A DNA stretch of 64,000 bases from Canna indica (taxonomy: Eukaryota; Streptophyta; Magnoliopsida; Zingiberales; Cannaceae). Below, piece by piece: positions 10,827-22,393 of this stretch. The stretch lies in NCBI GenBank assembly GCA_034359265.1, contig CP136894.1, positions 30,534,501 to 30,598,500 on the forward strand. The letters are read 5' to 3'. The position numbers were made by a program, and so were the translations under genes. Numbering within the stretch: position 1 is the stretch's first letter; every line of letters starts with the position of its first letter. The notes under the pieces are model-generated. The model ran no database searches, was not told the DNA's origin, and was given only the letters and a program-made list of their open reading frames with translations.

Positions 10827-12290
10827 ACTACAACAAATTAATCTAGTTCAGGCGCTTGTTGCATAGGAAACTTGCGGTTAAATGAAGCTTAAATATTAAT
10901 TTAGGCCTTCATGAAAGCGCCGGTTTAGAAGCAAGGAGTCGATAGTGATTAAAAGAAAAAAAGTAGGCGCTTTTTGGAGCGCCTGTTAAGTTTTTACATG
11001 CGCCCTTAATTACGGGAGCCTCTAATTAAGGGTGTCTGTTTACATTAAATGGGTGACCCTAATTAGGGGTGCCTATTTACATTAAACGGGCACCCCTAAT
11101 TAGGGGCGCCTATTACATAAAAATCGACGCCTCTAACTAGGGGCGCTGGTATTTATATATATTTTTTAAAATATAAATATATATAATTTTATTTTAATTA
11201 ATTATATGAATTAATATTAATATATTATATACTAATATTATATATTAAATATAATATAATATAATATAATATATTATATATTATATATTATATATTATAT
11301 ATTATATATTATATGTTAATGCTATTGTAAAATCTTAAATATTAGCAAGATTAGATTGCAATTCCACTATGTAAAGGCCAAGAAATAAAATTATTGTTAA
11401 AATTGCATTTACCATTACAATAAACTTAGTATTACATTATTCCTCCAAACAAAAGAAAAAGAACATAAAGGCTCACAAACAAGAACAATTTCATTTATCT
11501 TAAACTCGAGCTAGTCTTACAAAATCAAAAGTTGAAGAAGTACCACAAAGAGTCTAACAAATAGATAATTGGATCCAAAATCTATGGAGGCACTCCTTCA
11601 ACTTCAGTAGGTAAAAGATTTCTGTCTTCTTATAGATTGCTTCCAAAAGGCAGAGTGAATGGAGTCAATAATTTCCCTTGTGTATGCTAGTTTTATGTTG
11701 CTACCAACACCATATCTACACATAAGTAAAACATAAATGATATGTAAATCAATAAGTTAAAGTTTATGATAAGATATTCTATATATGTAGTCTTGTGTTT
11801 AAGTTCTTCATTACAAGTCTTCCACATATTCATTTGTACGAACACAAGTTATACAAATTCAATGGATAATGTAAAGGTTATCTATCTCTATACTTTTACA
11901 ACTTAGATAGAGCCAATAGGAATTTAAATAGTGTCTTCAAAGACTTGTGTGTGAATATGTCTGAAACCACAATATGTATTGGTAGAGAGGGGCTAACTAG
12001 GGTAGACTTTTCCATCATATCTCTTAGCTTATTTCTGTAAGGAGAAAAAATAGCTAGAAATCTGACACACAATGGTTATTTAAACTAGGTAGCACACATG
12101 TAATATCAATTATTAAAGAGAATCCTTGAATTAGCAAACTTCTAGGAATTCAGAAGCAATTCTTAGTAAAGAATGTTAACTGTGATAGAAAATGCAAATT
12201 AAACAACTTTTTGGTTTAATTTTAAAATACCATTGCATTATTGTCACCATTGCAGTATTGCAAAATACCATCACTTCAAAGCTCCCAATA
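10827..12290 (+). mobile_element. Second CACTA element, left end and part of the interior
   Basis: CACTACAACAAATTAATC at 10827 is a CACTA-type terminus placed exactly where the host LTR stops. Subterminal units follow at 10850-11150: GGGGCGCC, GGGTGCCTATTTACATTAAA and similar, directly and inversely repeated. A (TATTATA)n low-complexity stretch lies at 11265-11317. From 11340 to 12290 I see only short broken frames on the minus strand (one near 12040-11920 has a plausible AG acceptor) that I cannot identify. The right end is missing; the Sirevirus LTR at 12291 cuts it off. Confidence 0.7.
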
Positions 12291-13530
12291 TGAGTTGGCC
12301 TAATTAAAGTTTTTCAACCTTGGTCATCATTTTGATTTTGATGATAACAAACTTATTCTAATGAATTTATCAATTGTTTGATCTCAGGTTGAGGTTACAA
12401 TATGTGTGCGAAGTTCATTCGGAGAAAAACAAGAATCAGCAAAAATGGGTCTGTAATAGATCGAGTAGAAAATCTATAGTTAGAAATAAAATTCATGTAA
12501 TATGTCTCTAGGTATATATCCCAAGCCTAATTGTAATATTATCCAAGTCAAGAGTTGGTAACGGAACCCGAAAGCGAAGTGCACAAGAAGAAAACTCGAA
12601 GAAACAATCTCAACCTAGGTTCGGTCAACCGAATGAAACCAAAAATTGGCAGTAGCCAATTCAGTCGACTGATTGGTCGATCGAATGTGGTGAAAAATTA
12701 GCAGTAGCCAATTCGGTCTACCAGCCGGTCGACTGAAGTGTGCCCAAAAGCGGCAGATTGCTACGGTCGCTTGGGCGGTCGATCGACCGGCAAGCGACCT
12801 GGCGTTCCCAACGGGCAGAAAAATGCCCGTTGGGTGGAGCTGCCGAGTGAGGGGTTATAAATATCCCTCGCCAGCCTTCTAAGAGCCTCTTAACCATTCA
12901 TTGAAGATCTCCTAGAGTTTTCTTGAGTCTTCCCAAGTGGCTTTCATCGCGCAAGCTTTGACGATCGTTCATCTACTCGAAGCATTCTTTCCGCTTCAAC
13001 TCTAGCTTCATTTCGAGCTCTACATCTTGACGAGTTGGAGGCTTTGGAGGCTTTGCAAGGGAGATCTCTTGTGTGGTTTAATTATTAGCTCCTTTGTTGT
13101 TATTTTCTCTTGTTATTAAACTAGGTTTCCATTGTTAGCTTGATAGGTGTGCTAGGTTAAACATCTTAGGATTTTCTTTGTAAAATTATGTTTTGCCTAG
13201 GTGAATAGGTGTGAGACATTCTCAAAGGGTTGAGAAGCGAGTCCTCGGATGTATTTAAATGAAACACATTATCTATAAAAGAGTTGGTTAGAAATCCTTG
13301 GTGGAAGTCAAGGTAGTGGAGTAGGCGGTGTTGGCCGAACCACTATAATTTTTGTGTTTGCATTGCCTTGTTTGATTGCTTATAATTGCTTTTCATACTT
13401 GCTAACGAATATCATTTAGTCGCACCTACTTTCGGTTGAAGTTGGAATTGTTTTAAAAGAAATTGAATTGAAGTTGAAATTAACCAAATACTATTCAACC
13501 CCCCCTTCTAGTGTGGGTATTCACTCAACA
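12291..13530 (+). repeat. Sirevirus-like copia A, 5' LTR
   Basis: It begins TGAGTTGGCC (the family start elsewhere is TGTTGGC) followed by ATTTTGATGATAACAAAC, and ends CTAGTGTGGGTATTCACTCAACA just before a primer-binding site. The interior has clustered GGTCGA/CGACCG palindromes (12650-12800) and a TATAAATA box near 12857, a likely transcription start region. Length is about 1.24 kb. CAATA lies immediately upstream, but no partner duplication is visible. Confidence 0.8.
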
Positions 13531-13532
13531 AT

Positions 13533-13547
13533 TGGTATGAGAGCAAG
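13533..13547 (+). other. Primer-binding site, initiator Met tRNA
   Basis: TGGTATGAGAGCAAG lies two bases after the LTR end. It is the usual plant copia primer site TGGTATCAGAGCAAG with one change. Confidence 0.8.
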
Positions 13548-13583
13548 GTTGTAGGCTTAGGTTTAACCATCTAACCCACACTT

Positions 13584-14273
13584 ATGGATTCTAGTATCAC
13601 ACTAGGTCAAGGTTTTTCAACTCATGCACGACCTCTTTTTGATGGAAACAATTATCCCTATTGAAAAACTAGGATGAGTATTTTATTGCAATCCCTAGGA
13701 TTAGATGCTTGGAGAACTATTCATGTTAATTATGAGCTACCTTCTAAGAGCATGAATGATTGGTCTCGAGAAGATATCAAATTATTTAATTCAAATGCCA
13801 AAGCAATGAATGCATTACATTGTGGTTTATCCATAACTGAGTTCAATAGAATATAATGTTGTAAATCTGCTTTTGATATTTGGCATCTTTTAGAAACTAC
13901 TCATGAGGGAACTTCCCAAGTTAAAGAGTCTAAAATAAATTTGCTTATGCATGACTATGAACTCTTTAAAATGCATACTCAAGAGAACATAGATCAAATG
14001 TATGCCCATTTCCAAAATATTGTCAATGCTTTAACTAACCTTGGAAGGGACATACAAGAGGAAGAAAAAGTGAGGAAGCTTCTTCGATCACTTCCCAAAG
14101 CATGGGAGCCAAAGGTGGTTGCTATCATGGAGGCCAAGAATTTTGGCACCATGAAGCTCACCGAACTCATCGGATCCCTCATGACCCATGAGATCCATAT
14201 GAAGGCAAAAGAGGAGGAAGATGCCCCTAAAGGCAAGAATATTGTCTTAAAAGCATCATTTGGTGATAGGACC

Positions 14274-14315
<42 letters not shown>

Positions 14316-15238
14316 GAGAATGAAGAATCCGAGTACGATGAAGATATGATTCACCTTGGACGGATGTTGATGGAACTAATGGGAAAGCCTCTCAAGAAGA
14401 AGAAGGGCAAAAATGGAATCATGTGTTTCCAATGCAACAAGCCCAGACACTTGGAAAGCAATTGTCTCAAGACCAAGCTCACTTCCTCATCATCCTCAAA
14501 GAAAGACAAAAGAAGAAGGATGAAGAAGAAAGCACTAATGGCTACTTGGGATGAAAACGAGTCATCATCTCCGACAAGAGGGGGAGAAAGCTCAAAGGAA
14601 AATGCTAACTTTAATTTATTTCATGACAAAGGACAATGAGGTACTCACTATTACTATAGGCGAAAATGTTTTTACGCATATACAATTATAAAATGAAATT
14701 GAGCATATGTATGAAGAATTTAATCTTGTTAGAAAAAGATTTAAGGAACTTAGAAAAGAAAATAAGTTATTAGAACAAGAAAATGATGATCTCTTGCTCT
14801 CTTGTAATGACTTAAAAAGAAAAGTTGAATGCTTGGGAAATGATAAAAGTTCCTTAGAAAAGAAAAATGTAGATCTACAAAATTTGAATGACTCATTGAA
14901 AATAGAAAATGCTTCATTATGTTTACAAATTAAAAATTTGAATGTTGGCACGTTATCACTAAAGAATGAGTTGCTTTCATTAAACGATAAAATGAAAAAT
15001 ATGTATGCCCATGTGTCTCATGCAAAATCTTCTAAAGTATCATTCCATGCTCATCCACACCTTCGTGTTCATCCTCATGCATCTACTAGACTAAAGGGTC
15101 ACTGTCTATGTTGTGACATGTATGGACATATGATTAGGGATTGTGTCTTGAAAAGGAAACCCGATGCTAAGTCACTTTGGGTTTCAAAAGATTTCTAATT
15201 CCCAAGGATCCAAAGAAATTTGGGTACCAAAGCTTACA
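13584..15238 (+). pseudogene. gag: Sirevirus-like copia A gag, broken
   Basis: The start MDSSITLGQGFSTHARPLFDGNNYPY fits copia gag; it follows the LTR and primer site by about 40 bases. The gag core (KMHTQENIDQMYAHF, IVNALTNLGR, VRKLLRSLPKAWEPKV) is followed by a serine run encoded by a (TCA)n tract. A zinc knuckle CFQCNKPRHLESNC and the MATWDENESSS segment come next. A long coiled coil (about 14707-15000) and a second cysteine cluster CLCCDMYGHMIRDC follow. The WVPK tail before 15238 is typical of Sirevirus-type gag ends. Defects: stop at 13662, stop at 13854, frameshift near 14625 and stop near 14692. Protease, integrase, RT and RNase H are absent. The first base triplets of the start are as seen; its usage is inferred. 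Confidence 0.85.
14274..14314 (+). repeat. (TCA)n microsatellite inside gag
   Basis: About 13.5 perfect TCA units, read as consecutive serines in the gag frame. It lies between the gag core and the zinc knuckle. Confidence 0.9.
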
Positions 15239-15608
15239 TGCTTAAATGTAAGGGGAGACACTACACTCAAATGAAGACACATTGATGACTTGAAGTTGCT
15301 TGGGAATCAAAGAAAGAGAAATAAATTCAATTGCAACTTCGTGACAAATGTGATCGGTATCAACTCCTAACTCTATTCTTGCCTACATTACTATTTGAGA
15401 TTGATGACTTGTAAATGTGCTTCATTTAATAGTCACATGATACTTGATTCACCATGTGTTTATCATTGATTAATATCTTTGTAGTATCAAGTTCGAATTT
15501 GATGGTTTCACTTTATTTTCAGTCTCCTTGGAGGCCATTTGTGACCTATAATGGGTCTATGCAACCTTTGGTATTGAAACCTTGGCTAATTGTGACCGTG
15601 TTGGTTTT
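15239..15608. other. Residual Sirevirus-side non-coding DNA
   Basis: Frames are closed after the WVPK gag tail and no protease similarity follows. Either a deletion joined gag to downstream non-coding DNA, or the sequence has decayed beyond recognition. The gypsy LTR begins at 15609. Confidence 0.4.
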
Positions 15609-18410
15609 TGTAATATCCTAGATATTAATATTAGTTTTCCATCTATGTTTGTAATTGTCAGCCTAGCGGGCTAGTCTGAGGTCTAGCCGAGTCGACTCAT
15701 GGTCTGGTGCGAGCTTACGAGCTCGGGTAAGTAGGAATATGAGTTATGTAATTTTTTTTGCTTGCGTAGATAAATTTATTTAATTTTATGTTGTGTATGC
15801 ATGATTGTTTAATTATGTCGCATATGGGTGTATATATGTTGGATGTTTATGTGGAGCATGGGATTAATTGGGGTTTAATTAAGCTTAGTGGGTTAGCGGG
15901 TCGAGAAGTTAGTGAGTATGGATCCGGATTGAGGCGGATGCGGGTTAAAAGAGGTGGGAAGAGTTATACATTCCCCCCTAGGGCTTGCGGCTCCCTATTG
16001 GAGCCGCACAAGCTAATTGAGGGAAAGAGAGGAGCAGCCAGCCGCAGGAGCTGCCAACCGCCCCTCCCTTCCTCTCTCTTAGAGACGCCAAGCCCAGCCG
16101 CCTGGAACGATCTGCTGAGTACTTCTCTTCTCCTTCCTCTCCTCCTTCCTTCCCTTTGTAGCCGAGCCAAGAGGAGCCGCCGAGCCAGCCCCTCTTTTTC
16201 CCTCTCTTCCTCTCTCTTCAAGCCAGCAGCTTGAGGAGGAGCCGCCGCCCCCTCTTCCCCTTATTGAGTCGAGCTGCTATCTTTTGAAGTCGATTTCGAG
16301 GGACGTTGTCCGAGATTTCTCCTCTCATCATCCTTCCTATTTGGGTGAGTGGTTTCACCCCTCTTTCTCGGGTTTCTTCGAGTTCTTAAAGCCGTTCTTG
16401 GAGGCTATGTTGATTTTGATTTTTGTGTGCTATGTTTGAGGGGGCCCTAAACCCTCTCCTATGGGGCTCGGCAACCCTAGGGTGATCCTAGGGGTGCTCG
16501 GCCAAGGTGGAGAGAAGGGGTGCCCTCCAAGTGTTTGATGAAATGCTTATGTGAAAGGTGTAGATGTTCTTGCCTTCTATAAATCAATATGTTCATCAAT
16601 CTTGAGGCTTGTAAATGTGAATGCATGCTAGTTATTAAATCTGTGATTTTTGGAAAATATATCATATGTTTCTAAGATGGGTTTGATTTTGAAAGCATGA
16701 GGATTATTGAATTTAAATTCTTGATATGAATGTTTGACTTAAAGGTTGATTCTTGGTTAAAGATGATTGTAGTACTTGATAACCTTGTTTAACAAATATG
16801 GGTTTTTGTGATATTTATCCCAATGCAATAATTATGATATGTTGGTGAATTAAGGATTTAATATATGTGAATTTTCGGATTTATTTTCATGCTATGCTGA
16901 AAATTTAATGTTGCTGAAATTTCATGCTGAGATGATGAATCTGTGCTGTTTTTGAATTATTTGTTGTGGTGTTTGTAATTTGCTGAACATAGTCATGTAA
17001 CCTATAGTTTTGACCAGAAAACATAGTTTGGAAACATAGGTCACACTATGGAGACTAGATTCAGATTAGATACATCAGTTTTGGGCATAACAGTAAGCTA
17101 AAACAAAACCCTAAAACAAAATCCTAATCTTGGTGATCTAAATTTTAATTGCATCATTAAAATTGGGCAAAGGGGCAGCATAATCTATTATGAATCAACA
17201 AGTAAAGTTTATGCATGAAATAAAATCACACGGGTGTATGACATTACGGGTCTAGGAGTTGGGGTCGGGTATTGGACTGTTGAGAAGCTTTCCAATAAGG
17301 ACACCCCTAAGACACCGTAGGAGAGACTTTACTTAGGTCATGTTGCACTATAGGAGAGACTTGACTTAGGAATGGCGGAGATGCTCGTTGAGGAGCCGGA
17401 TTCTGGCTAGGCCTGGGAGATTGGATGACTAATTGCCAACCTGTGGAACAAGTTCGGATGAGCAAAACCCGATTGTTTTGGTTTGGCCTCGTGGGATAAG
17501 TTCGGAGGGCCTACCCGATTATCCCCGAGATGGTTTTTAGGAATAAGTTCGGAGGGCCTACCCGATTATTCCTGTGATATCTTAAAGGGGTAAGTTCGGA
17601 GGGCTTTCCTGATCGATCTTGTGATATCTTAAAGGGGCAAGTTCGAATGGGCGATTCCCGATTGTCCCTTCGTGTCTCGTGGAGCAAGTTCGGAGGGTCT
17701 TCCTGATTGCTTCCGAGTTTCTTTATACTAGGAAAAGTTCAGAGGGCCTAGCTTCCCAATTATCCTAGTATGGATTGTTGCCTTAGGGCATGGTGGGCTT
17801 AGGCTTGTTGATGTTCGCTGTTTGGGTGTTGGATGCCTTCGGGCAGGTGGTGGCCAGATGGCCTGTTAGCTGGTCATTTTCTTGTGACCTTTTCCTGCTT
17901 GAGTCAGGAGTTTTGATTTATGCATCCTATTTATGATTGTTTTTTTTTGTGGGGGTTGGTAGAATCGCTCACTGAGTTCTTTGAACTCACCCATTGTCAT
18001 TGTTTTATTTTGCAGAGCCTGACCGGTGAGATGGGCTAGAGGACTTGGTGCAGCTGGAGGGAAGAGGAGCTACATTAATCTCATAGCAGTCCTAGTTAGG
18101 GGTCGTAGTCGAGTTTTGGTAGTAGTGATGCACTTATGTTTTAGTGTTTTGGAGTTGTAATCCTTTGAAGGACATTCATGCTTTACTCAGATTTTATTTG
18201 TAAAAGAACTGTTTGGTTCGTTTATTTCCGCACTTGAACTATTTATTAAAAACTTTGATGTTTTTAAAAAAAATCTATTTTAGTTCTTTTCCATTGATAA
18301 AAGCTGTTATTCTCTGTTATCCTTATGAGTTGGCATGTGCATGAGTTAGGTTGCGGGGTATAGGCACGTATACCCCGGCTGGTCACGTGACCTTGAGTTG
18401 GGGAGTGACA
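15609..18410 (+). repeat. Gypsy (Tekay/Del-like) LTR, complete
   Basis: It runs from TGTAATATCCTAG to GGGGAGTGACA and is followed three bases later by a primer-binding site. Length is about 2.8 kb. GAGTCGACTC-rich text near the start, CTATTTGGGTGAGTGG (a possible splice donor, 16340) and a long AT-rich middle are shared in layout with the LTR at 55213. GC-rich open frames at 15788-16234 are not convincing genes. No gypsy coding DNA follows; instead an inverted partial LTR does. Confidence 0.75.
17440..17765 (+). repeat. Degenerate tandem array in the gypsy LTR
   Basis: At least six units of roughly 40-65 bases, each built on AAGTTCGGAGGGCCTACCC followed by GATT. Spacing and spacer sequence vary. 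Confidence 0.8.
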
Positions 18411-18413
18411 ATG

Positions 18414-18425
18414 TGGTATCAGAGC
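18414..18425 (+). other. Primer-binding site of the gypsy LTR
   Basis: TGGTATCAGAGC three bases after the LTR end; complementary to the initiator Met tRNA. Confidence 0.8.
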
Positions 18426-19790
18426 TTATTCCTTAACACCACCTCGGGGACAATCGGGTATCCCTTCGAAGTTATCCCACGAGGCTGAACCAGAACAATT
18501 AGGAAAGACCCTCTGAACTTGTTCTACAGGTTGGGAATTTGGCATCCAACCACCCGGGCATAGCTCGTAACCCGGCTCCTAATTGAGCCTCTCCGTCATG
18601 CTCAAGGATATGACGTATCAAGAACTAAGTCAAGATTCTCCTACAGTGTCATAGGGGTGTCCTCATTATGAAGCGTCTCAACACTCTAACCCGAACCCTA
18701 TCCCTTACACCCGTAATGTCATGAACCCATGTGGTTTTATTTCATGAATACGTTATAAGTTGGTTCATAACAAATTATTCTCACCTTAACCCAATTTTAA
18801 TTATATAATTAAAATTTTGATAATCTCAATTAGGGTTTTGTTTTAGGTTACTTTTATGCCTATAACTGCTATGTTTAATCTGAATCTAGTCTCCAAAGTG
18901 TGTCCTATGTTTCCAAACTATATTTTCTGGTCGAAATGATAGGTTACATGACTATATTCATAGAAATACAAACACCACATCAAACAAATCAAAATCAGCA
19001 CAGATTCATCATCTCAGCATATAATTCCAACAACATGCAATTTTTAGCATTCTATAGAATTAATTCCAAAAATTAACAGAAATTAACGCCTAAATTATCA
19101 TTAGGACAGAATACTAATCCCAAGAATTAATTCACAGAAATCATGCTTTTTTATCAAGATTAACAAGAAGCCATACACTTAAATCAAGAGTCAAGCATTA
19201 ATATCAAGAACAAGCCTTAGATCAAGAACCCCTCTTTCAAGAACCCTCATGGTATCACCCTCAAGATTCAATTTTTCTTAAACATTATTTCTACCCAAAA
19301 ATTTCCAGATTTAATACTAATCATGCTTGAGCATACAAGAAACTTATTTCAAACATCAATTGGAAATAGAAACCATAAGATAATCAAGATCCCTCATTTA
19401 GGCATTCCATCGAACACCTTGAGGGCACCCTTGTTCCACCCTTGGCCGAGCACCTCTAGGGCCGTCCTAGGGCTGCCGAACCCCATAGAGAAGGGTTTAG
19501 GGTATCCTCAAACACGACACATAAAAAGAACGCCGAGAATTCGAGGAATCATCAGAAACAAATCAAGATTTCAAAATCCTTCAAGATTGGCTTCAAGAAC
19601 TCGAAGAAACCCGAAAGAAGTATGGTAAAACCACTCACCTTAATTTGGAAAAAGATTAGAGAAGAAAATCCAATCCACGGCCTCCGATTTTGGCTCCGAA
19701 ATTTGGCGGCTAAATCCCCAAAGAGGAAGGGATAGGCGGTGGCTCTTCCCAAGCCGCCGGCACCAATGGGATGGGAAGAAGAATTGAGCT
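18426..19790 (-). repeat. Inverted partial copy of the gypsy LTR
   Basis: Read on the minus strand this follows the plus-strand LTR from about 16230 to 17540. Shared segments include CCTCGTGGGATAA, GGACACCCCTA followed by GACAC.GTAGGAGA, AAAACAAAACCCTAA and GGTGCTCGGCCAAGG. It is diverged by substitutions and small indels, so it is not a recent palindrome. The left edge is within a few bases of the primer-binding site of the plus-strand copy. Confidence 0.8.
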
Positions 19791-19850
19791 AATTGAATTT
19801 CACTAGACATAATGACTTGTAGGGAAGATGGTCAAATCTTATCCTACTAT

Positions 19851-19865
19851 CTTGCTCTGATACCA
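19851..19865 (-). other. Primer-binding site, Sirevirus-like copia B
   Basis: CTTGCTCTGATACCA, the complement of TGGTATCAGAGCAAG, lies next to the LTR end. The element's leader to its left is only about 60 bases before the inverted gypsy fragment. Confidence 0.8.
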
Positions 19866-19866
19866 A

Positions 19867-21316
19867 TTATTAGATAGATCTTGACACTAGAAGGGGGTTG
19901 AATAGTGTCAAGCCCCTTTTTAAATTTTCTTTTAACTCAATTTTATCTTAACTTAATGCAAGTATTCTTTAATGATTGATATGATGACAATTCAATAGCA
20001 ATGATAAAGCAAGTAAACAAGCAATGCAAACAAGACTATTTATAGTGGTTCGGCCAACCGCCTACTCCACTAACTTGGCTCCTTACCAAAGATTTCTAAA
20101 CACTACTTTATAGAAATTATGTTTCCCTTTGAATACACTTGAGGACACCCTTCTCCCACACTTGGAGAACACCTCAATCATATTCACCTAGGCAAAACAC
20201 AATTCTACAAAGATGACCCTAAGTGTTTCCTAGCACACCTAGCAAGCTATCAACTTGAAAACAAGATTCAACAAAGTACAAATACAAGGAAAGAGCTAAA
20301 GAAAGAAAACTTGAACCAAGTTTCTTTCCACCGCCTTCTTTTCTTCAACTTGCAACAGGATGATGACTTCAATGAATGCAACACAGTTGAAGTAGAGAGA
20401 AGCAGTGCCTGGAAGATGCCGAGATTAGGAGCAGAGAGCGCGTGCACAGGTGAAGTTCTTTGAAGGCTTTTATGAACTCTTTTAATGCTCAAGTAGGATC
20501 ACAAAAAAGTCTTTAATGAAGTTTGGTGAGGGATATTTATAACCCCTCACTCAAACGGACCGTTCAATGGGCGAAAAGTCGACCATTGAGCCCATTCGAT
20601 CGTGGCCAGTTGATCTGTCTCGACCGACGGATCAACCGCCTAGTGCAACCGCTCGCAGCTGAGAGAGGTCGGTCGATCGTCGGGTCGACCGCCAAAAAGT
20701 CTTCCGACATTCGGTTGACCGAATTTCTGCAGCGAATCGCGCGATAGAGGCCATCTTTAGGTCGGTCGATCGATTGGTCGACTGCTACCTTTCTGCCAAA
20801 ATTTTGCCTCTGTCGGTCGACCAATCGGTCAACCGACGCAGCCCAGCTATTTGTCCTTTGGCACATTCGGTTGACCGACTGGTCGACCAAATGGCTTCTG
20901 CCAATTTCTTGCGATCTTCGGTCGACCGAATGGGCTGCATCGTCATTTTATTGCCTTGATCGGTTGATCGATCGATTGACCGATCCCAGGCCGAGGATGA
21001 TTAATTCCTTGTATTTTTACATGCTAATTCTAAGGGTTTGATTACCAAGTTTCAACTTGGATAACCTTACATTTTAGGCTTGGGATAAACTATTCTAGGG
21101 ACATATTACATTAAATCTTCTTGACTTAATTCAGAGCCTTTCTTCAATGATTTCTTCTTCCGTTCTTTTGACGATCTTTTCCGTCGTCTCATTTGAACGG
21201 ATTTGGCATGCGTATCGCAACCTCAACCTGAACTCAAAACTACACACTTGGATTAAATACATGTTTGTTATCATCAAAATAAAGATCGAGACTTAAGAGA
21301 GACCCTTAAGCCAACA
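19867..21316 (-). repeat. Sirevirus-like copia B, 5' LTR
   Basis: On the minus strand it starts TGTTGGCTTAAGGG at 21316, runs through ATTTTGATGATAACAAAC and a palindrome-rich block, and ends near a CCCCCTTCTAGTGTC segment. TATAAATA appears on the minus strand near 20540. The 20560-20990 interval is dense in TCGGTCGACCGA-type palindromes. The open frames there are by-products of that motif. No coding region of this element survives. Confidence 0.75.
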
Positions 21317-21323
21317 CTCTGTA

Positions 21324-21419
21324 CCCAGCCTAATATGGCTTATGCCCTAGGGGTAACTAGCCGATTCCAGGAAGATCCTAGAGAGAAACAATGGAAAGCC
21401 GTGAAGACCATTCTGTTAG
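21324..21419 (+). pseudogene. pol: Copia RNase H fragment
   Basis: One frame reads PNMAYALGVTSRFQEDP then REKQWKAVKTIL, the start of the copia RNase H domain (SRF..P..W.A.K.IL). It is only about 32 codons, cut by the Sirevirus LTR on the left and by a copia LTR on the right. Confidence 0.7.
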
Positions 21420-22317
21420 TGTTGGTATGTTGGCTATATTTTGCAAAAGTAATCTAGTATAACTTCAGTCTTATCTATTAGGAACTCTGCTTATATTGAG
21501 AATACTCTCAACTGCTCCAGCAACCTATGATTTTCATGTCAATGATGCAGCGCAAAAAGTGGTTTTTTTGTTTCCCCCAAAGATAATGACTCTTGGTCTG
21601 CATTCTTAATGATGATTCTCTTTGTTGTCTCTGAGATCTTTTAATCATCATTAATTCTTTATTTGCTCGAATAACTACTTTAAATATTTCAGAGTGTTAC
21701 TCTTTGATCTTTATGGTCTTTAGGACTTATGCGCTATATATTTGTTTTTGAATCGATGACTATTGGTTGTTAAACTGATGGGTTCATTAAACGAATAGTT
21801 AGGAACAACATTGATGGAAAGAGATGATCTGCAACTCTCTCCATGTACGAACACTGCGTTGCCAATTATTGAGAGGAGTTGAGACTGCTGAGTGTAGAAA
21901 GACAACAATCAACATTTCTTATCTTCGGGAGAAGATTAGTTTTGTGTTGAAAACTCACTACAACACAAGGTTCTATGGAGGACGAAACTCTGTGGCTGGG
22001 ATGTCATAGAGAGGCAAGTTGGCATGTACTTGTAATAGCAAATAGATTTTTGTTATTTCCATTTCACTATAGTATTGGTAGTCGAATTTCAGGTGTAAAA
22101 TCTTGAGGACTAAAATTGTACTTATAGAGAGTGGATTGAGCATCTGTCTGGTGAGTGCGCCGTAGATTAGGTGACTGGTTTTGTTACTGAACTGCGTAAA
22201 CAAACCACTTGTGTTTGCGTGTGTTTTTGTTTTTGGTTCTTACTTTGCTATTAGTAGCAGTTGCACCTTCGTATTCAACTACCCCTAACAGAAATTTCCT
22301 TAGAGAGATATACTGTC
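21420..22317 (+). repeat. Copia C 5' LTR
   Basis: It starts TGTTGGTATG directly after the RNase H scrap. A primer-binding site lies at 22320. The LTR end is either CCCCTAACA (22290) or ATACTGTCA (22318); the second puts the primer site at the usual distance. No second LTR of this type is in the window. Confidence 0.6.
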
Positions 22318-22319
22318 AA

Positions 22320-22334
22320 TTGGTATCAGAGCAG
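22320..22334 (+). other. Primer-binding site, copia C
   Basis: TTGGTATCAGAGCAG, followed by about 60 bases of leader and a gag reading frame. Confidence 0.8.
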
Positions 22335-22393
22335 TTGTGCTAACCTTTACCTGCACAAAATCTTTGGTGTGTCTCTTCTTTTTCAGGCTCAAG

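Noticed and set aside
15788..16234. 148-codon frame in the gypsy LTR
   Set aside because: It is confined to the GC-rich part of an LTR and shows no domain; no equivalent frame is evident in the LTR at 55213.
20523..20959. Overlapping frames rich in SVDRLVDR on both strands
   Set aside because: Direct translation of repeated GGTCGACCG palindromes in a Sirevirus LTR; the same artefact is seen at 61021-61774.
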